From NCBI GenBank assembly GCA_030045215.1, contig JASIBJ010000023.1:1-7112 (forward strand): a stretch of DNA of 7,112 bases, in the 5' to 3' direction. A program made the position numbers and the translations under genes. Each line of letters begins with the position of its first letter. The first letter of the stretch is position 1. This stretch comes from Streptosporangiaceae bacterium. GTDB taxonomy: Bacteria > Actinomycetota > Actinomycetes > Streptosporangiales > Streptosporangiaceae. Of this stretch, positions 5,416 to 7,112 are shown piece after piece. The notes under the pieces are model-generated. The model worked only from the letters and a program-made list of their open reading frames with translations. It searched no databases and had not been told where the DNA came from.

Positions 5416-5882
5416 TCAGGCTGGGCTCGCTGGCCGGCTACCCGTTCGAGGGACCTCGGCTGCTCGCCGGATGGACGCCGCCGACGACAGCGGGCGTGTA
5501 CGCGATCGCCTACAAGCCCGACCCTGACCGCAAGCCCGAGCAGTATGCCGTGATCTATGTCGGGCACAGCGACGACCTGTCCGCCGAGCGGTTCCCGTTC
5601 CAGCATCCGCGGTCGGCCTGCTGGATCCGGCGGGCGGGCTCGAAGTGGAAGGTCTACGTGTGCACCTACGAGGTGCCAGGAGGCGGTCGGCCCCACCGCG
5701 AGCAGGTCGCGCGCGAACTCACCGCGATCTACCAGCCCAGCTGCAATGACCAGCAGTTCGAGCAGGCGTGGAAGGACGAATGGATCGGCGAGTATTCGGC
5801 CCCGACCGCCGCCCCTGTCGCCAGGCGCGGCCCGGAGCAGGCCAAGCCGCCGGGCTCCGGCGGCCAGCCTCCGGGCAGATGA
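5412..5882 (+). CDS. GIY-YIG nuclease-superfamily-like protein, 156 residues
   Basis: The order of conserved residues fits a GIY-YIG domain: GVY (28-30, within TAGVYAIAY), then IYVG (48-51), Arg60 in DDLSAERF, a helix containing Glu97 and Glu102 (REQVARELTAIY), and YQPSCN ending in Asn112. In GIY-YIG nucleases the two tyrosines, Arg, Glu and Asn form the active site, and the Y-x-P-x-x-N ending also resembles UvrC. All have candidates here, so DNA or RNA strand cleavage is plausible, though an inactive relative cannot be excluded. A conserved-looking tryptophan-rich core (W71, W79, W120, W124) surrounds them. The last 28 or so residues are Pro/Gly/Ala-rich and probably disordered. GTG at 5412 overlaps the preceding stop as GTGA, implying translational coupling. 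It is the last gene of the operon. The superfamily call is fairly sure; the substrate is unknown. Confidence 0.78.
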   Translation: MIRLGSLAGYPFEGPRLLAGWTPPTTAGVYAIAYKPDPDRKPEQYAVIYVGHSDDLSAERFPFQHPRSACWIRRAGSKWKVYVCTYEVPGGGRPHREQVARELTAIYQPSCNDQQFEQAWKDEWIGEYSAPTAAPVARRGPEQAKPPGSGGQPPGR

Positions 5883-5887
5883 CCCGG
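5846..5887 (+). terminator. Two adjacent GC hairpins at the operon end (possible terminator)
   Basis: GCCGCCGG (5846-5853) and CCGGCGGC (5857-5864) form a perfect 8-bp stem with a 3-nt loop inside the last codons of the GIY-YIG-like gene. CCGGG (5871-5875) and CCCGG (5883-5887) form a second stem whose 7-nt loop contains the stop codon. No T-run follows, so classical intrinsic termination is doubtful, although actinobacterial terminators often lack one. The first stem may simply reflect Gly/Pro codons. Confidence 0.3.
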
Positions 5888-5979
5888 CTAAAACTCAGCG
5901 GTCTCGAATATCCAAACATTTCCGCTTAGAAAAGGGGTTAATTTCAGCCGGGGTGGAATTGGCGAGACTTTCCTGGCGG

Positions 5980-6016
5980 GCCGGCACCGAGGCCGGCGGG
6001 ACCGCACGGACCCGCC
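5980..6016. terminator. Overlapping GC-rich hairpins, weak terminator candidate
   Basis: GCCGGC (5980-5985) pairs with GCCGGC (5992-5997) around a 6-nt loop. Alternatively GGCGGG (5995-6000) pairs with CCCGCC (6011-6016) around a 10-nt loop. The two share bases 5995-5997 and so compete. No T-tract follows on either strand, and such GC-only stems arise easily in this composition. Confidence 0.25.
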
Positions 6017-6042
6017 TCCCGCGCCGTAAACTGGCGGCTACA

Positions 6043-6077
6043 ATTTCTGCGGATACCGCGCGTAGGCCAGCAGAAAT
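6043..6077. repeat. 8-bp inverted repeat with 19-bp spacer
   Basis: ATTTCTGC (6043-6050) and GCAGAAAT (6070-6077) are perfect inverted copies with centres 27 bp apart. The arms are AT-containing and differ from the surrounding GC-rich sequence, which makes chance less likely than for GC-only repeats. It could be a two-half-site operator for the downstream membrane protein gene or a long hairpin in its leader; nothing in the window decides between these. Confidence 0.45.
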
Positions 6078-6191
6078 CTCCGTTGAGACGCGTCGTCTGA
6101 TTCAGGCTGCTGTCGGCAAATCGGCGATTCCGCTGCCTTGACCGCGGGGGCGAGATTTAGCTCACCCGGTCAGGACATACGGGGACGGGCA

Positions 6192-6218
6192 TAGGTCGGG
6201 AAGGAGGCGACAGACCTA
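6192..6218 (+). promoter_or_regulatory. Hairpin carrying the ribosome binding site of the membrane protein gene
   Basis: TAGGTC (6192-6197) can pair with GACCTA (6213-6218), a 6-bp stem with a 15-nt loop. The loop holds AAGGAGG (6201-6207), a near-perfect Shine-Dalgarno sequence. The stem ends one base before the GTG at 6220. The linear distance from ribosome site to start is 12 nt, longer than usual, and folding would shorten the effective distance or affect access. The geometry is read directly from the sequence; a regulatory effect is inference. Confidence 0.4.
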
Positions 6219-6219
6219 G

Positions 6220-7112
6220 GTGTCAGATGAGGCGGCGGTGAAAGGACTTGCCGCCGAGGTGACCGAGTCGTCGCAGCAGCCGGCTTCCCCTTGGACGCGG
6301 GCCTGGTTCAGGCACCGCGCGCTGGCGATCACACTGGCCTGCTATCTGCTCGGGGCGTTTTTCGTAACGTACAAGCTCTGGATCAACCCGACAGGGCGCT
6401 GGCAGACCGGCGACATCGAGGATGTCGACCAGGCCACCTGGTTCATGCGCTACACGGCGACGGCGCTCGAGCACTTCCGGTTGCCGGCGCTGGTGACGGC
6501 GACGATGAACGCCCCGCACAGCGTGAACCTCATGTGGAACACCTCGCTGCTACTGCCTGGCGCCATCGTGACGCCGGTCACCTTGCTCTTCGGTCCGCAG
6601 GTGAGCCTGACCGTCCTGCTCGTGATTGCCTTTGCCGGGTCGGCGGCCAGCATGTACTACGTGCTGCGGCGCTGGAACGCCAGCCAGCTCGCGGCCGCAC
6701 TGGGCGGCTTCCTCTACGGGTTCTCGCCGGCTCTCGTGCAGTCTGGCATAGGGCATTACTCCCTGGTCCTCGGGATCATCCCGCCGCTGCTGGTCGACCG
6801 GATTCTGCGGATCGCCACCGGCCGCGGCAAGCCGGTTCGCAACGGCGTGTGGCTAGGCGTTCTTGCCGCTGCCCAGGTGTTCGTCAGCGAGGAGGCGCTC
6901 ACCGACGCGATCATCGCCGCGGTGATTCTGCTGGTGGTGCTGGCCGTCTGCCGGCCCGGGGAGGTGGCGGCGCGACTGCGGCCCCTCGCGATCGGCTTGG
7001 GCGCGGCCGCCATCTCCGGCCTGGTCCTCGCGGGCCGGGCGATCTGGGTTCAGTTCCACGGCGTGGTCGTACGGGATGCTTCGGCGACGGTCACCATCAT
7101 GTACAACGGACG
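6220..7112 (+). CDS. Polytopic membrane protein, GT-C glycosyltransferase-like (runs off right edge)
   Basis: From GTG at 6220 the frame is open to the window end (297 codons plus 2 bases). A hydrophilic N-terminus (1-30) is followed by a first membrane helix (about 34-51), then a long extracytoplasmic-looking loop (52-107) with DIEDVDQATWFMRYTATAL and MNAPHSVNLMWNTS. Several more helices follow (about 108-124, 128-148, 156-175, 178-194, 208-224, 229-244, 256-273). An acidic motif (GDIEDVDQ) in the first loop after helix 1, followed by many helices, is the layout of GT-C glycosyltransferases that use lipid-linked sugars, and I recall similar uncharacterised actinobacterial membrane proteins with NAP..VNLM..TS and FGPQVS motifs. 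Family and activity are not certain. AAGGAGG lies 12 nt upstream; a GTG at 6238 is the main alternative start. Confidence 0.82.
   Translation, partial: MSDEAAVKGLAAEVTESSQQPASPWTRAWFRHRALAITLACYLLGAFFVTYKLWINPTGRWQTGDIEDVDQATWFMRYTATALEHFRLPALVTATMNAPHSVNLMWNTSLLLPGAIVTPVTLLFGPQVSLTVLLVIAFAGSAASMYYVLRRWNASQLAAALGGFLYGFSPALVQSGIGHYSLVLGIIPPLLVDRILRIATGRGKPVRNGVWLGVLAAAQVFVSEEALTDAIIAAVILLVVLAVCRPGEVAARLRPLAIGLGAAAISGLVLAGRAIWVQFHGVVVRDASATVTIMYNG

Larger units (their letters stand above)
5883..6219. other. 337-bp intergenic region, no gene recognised
   Basis: The stretch after the operon starts AT-rich (about 5888-5950) and becomes GC-rich again. A forward frame that shadows the upstream gene stays open to 6141, but it matches no family and has no good start. 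The region holds a pair of overlapping GC hairpins (5980-6016), a spaced inverted repeat (6043-6077), an isolated TTGACC (6138-6143) that resembles a -35 box but lacks a clear -10 partner, and a hairpin around the ribosome site of the following gene (6192-6218). It most likely contains the promoter and leader of the membrane protein gene. Confidence 0.6.

Noticed and set aside
4827..5696. Reverse open frame (289 residues) across the VWA, small-protein and GIY-YIG genes
   Set aside because: It crosses three overlapping or adjacent forward genes and its product is low-complexity; no support for a real gene.
5557..6141. Forward open frame continuing through the intergenic region after the GIY-YIG-like gene
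   Set aside because: The first half is a shadow of the GIY-YIG-like gene; beyond 5883 the only plausible start (GTG at about 5953) has a badly spaced ribosome site and the product matches nothing.

Overview
The window is very GC-rich and gene-dense. Seven of the ten genes appear to start at GTG, and clear GGAGG/GAGGAG-type ribosome binding sites are common. This points to a high-GC actinomycete, most likely a Streptosporangiales- or Streptomyces-like soil organism; that assignment is inferred from composition and protein style, not from a marker gene. There are no tRNA, rRNA, CRISPR or transposase signals.

Layout from left to right. (1) A leftward gene runs off the left edge and encodes the N-terminus of an EamA/DMT-type membrane transporter. 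(2) Divergent from it, across a 178-bp AT-rich control region with several inverted repeats, lies a gene for a 348-residue fusion of a complete TetR-family regulator to a complete Nudix hydrolase domain. (3) Nineteen bases downstream is the 5' part of a TadA-like nucleoside deaminase that has lost its PCxxC zinc half, probably a pseudogene. (4) Converging on it, with stop codons only 3 bp apart, is thyX (FAD-dependent thymidylate synthase). (5) After a 279-bp divergent intergenic region comes a rightward five-gene cluster. It encodes an 88-residue unknown protein, a MoxR/CoxD-type AAA+ ATPase, a CoxE-type VWA protein, a 92-residue protein predicted to have a ferredoxin-like fold, and a 156-residue GIY-YIG-type protein. 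The genes from the ATPase onward overlap or nearly abut. (6) A 337-bp non-coding stretch holds several hairpins. (7) A polytopic membrane protein of GT-C glycosyltransferase appearance runs off the right edge.

How the parts may work together. The left part has a nucleotide theme (Nudix hydrolase, base deaminase relic, ThyX), and the TetR-Nudix protein is well placed to control itself and the divergent exporter. The central operon is the most system-like block: a MoxR ATPase and VWA protein form a classic chaperone/remodelling pair, here with no carbon monoxide dehydrogenase genes in view. The pair is instead joined, by gene overlaps and short spacings, to a small alpha/beta protein and a putative nuclease. 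The TetR-Nudix fusion and the MoxR-VWA-small protein-GIY-YIG operon are the two observations most worth following up.
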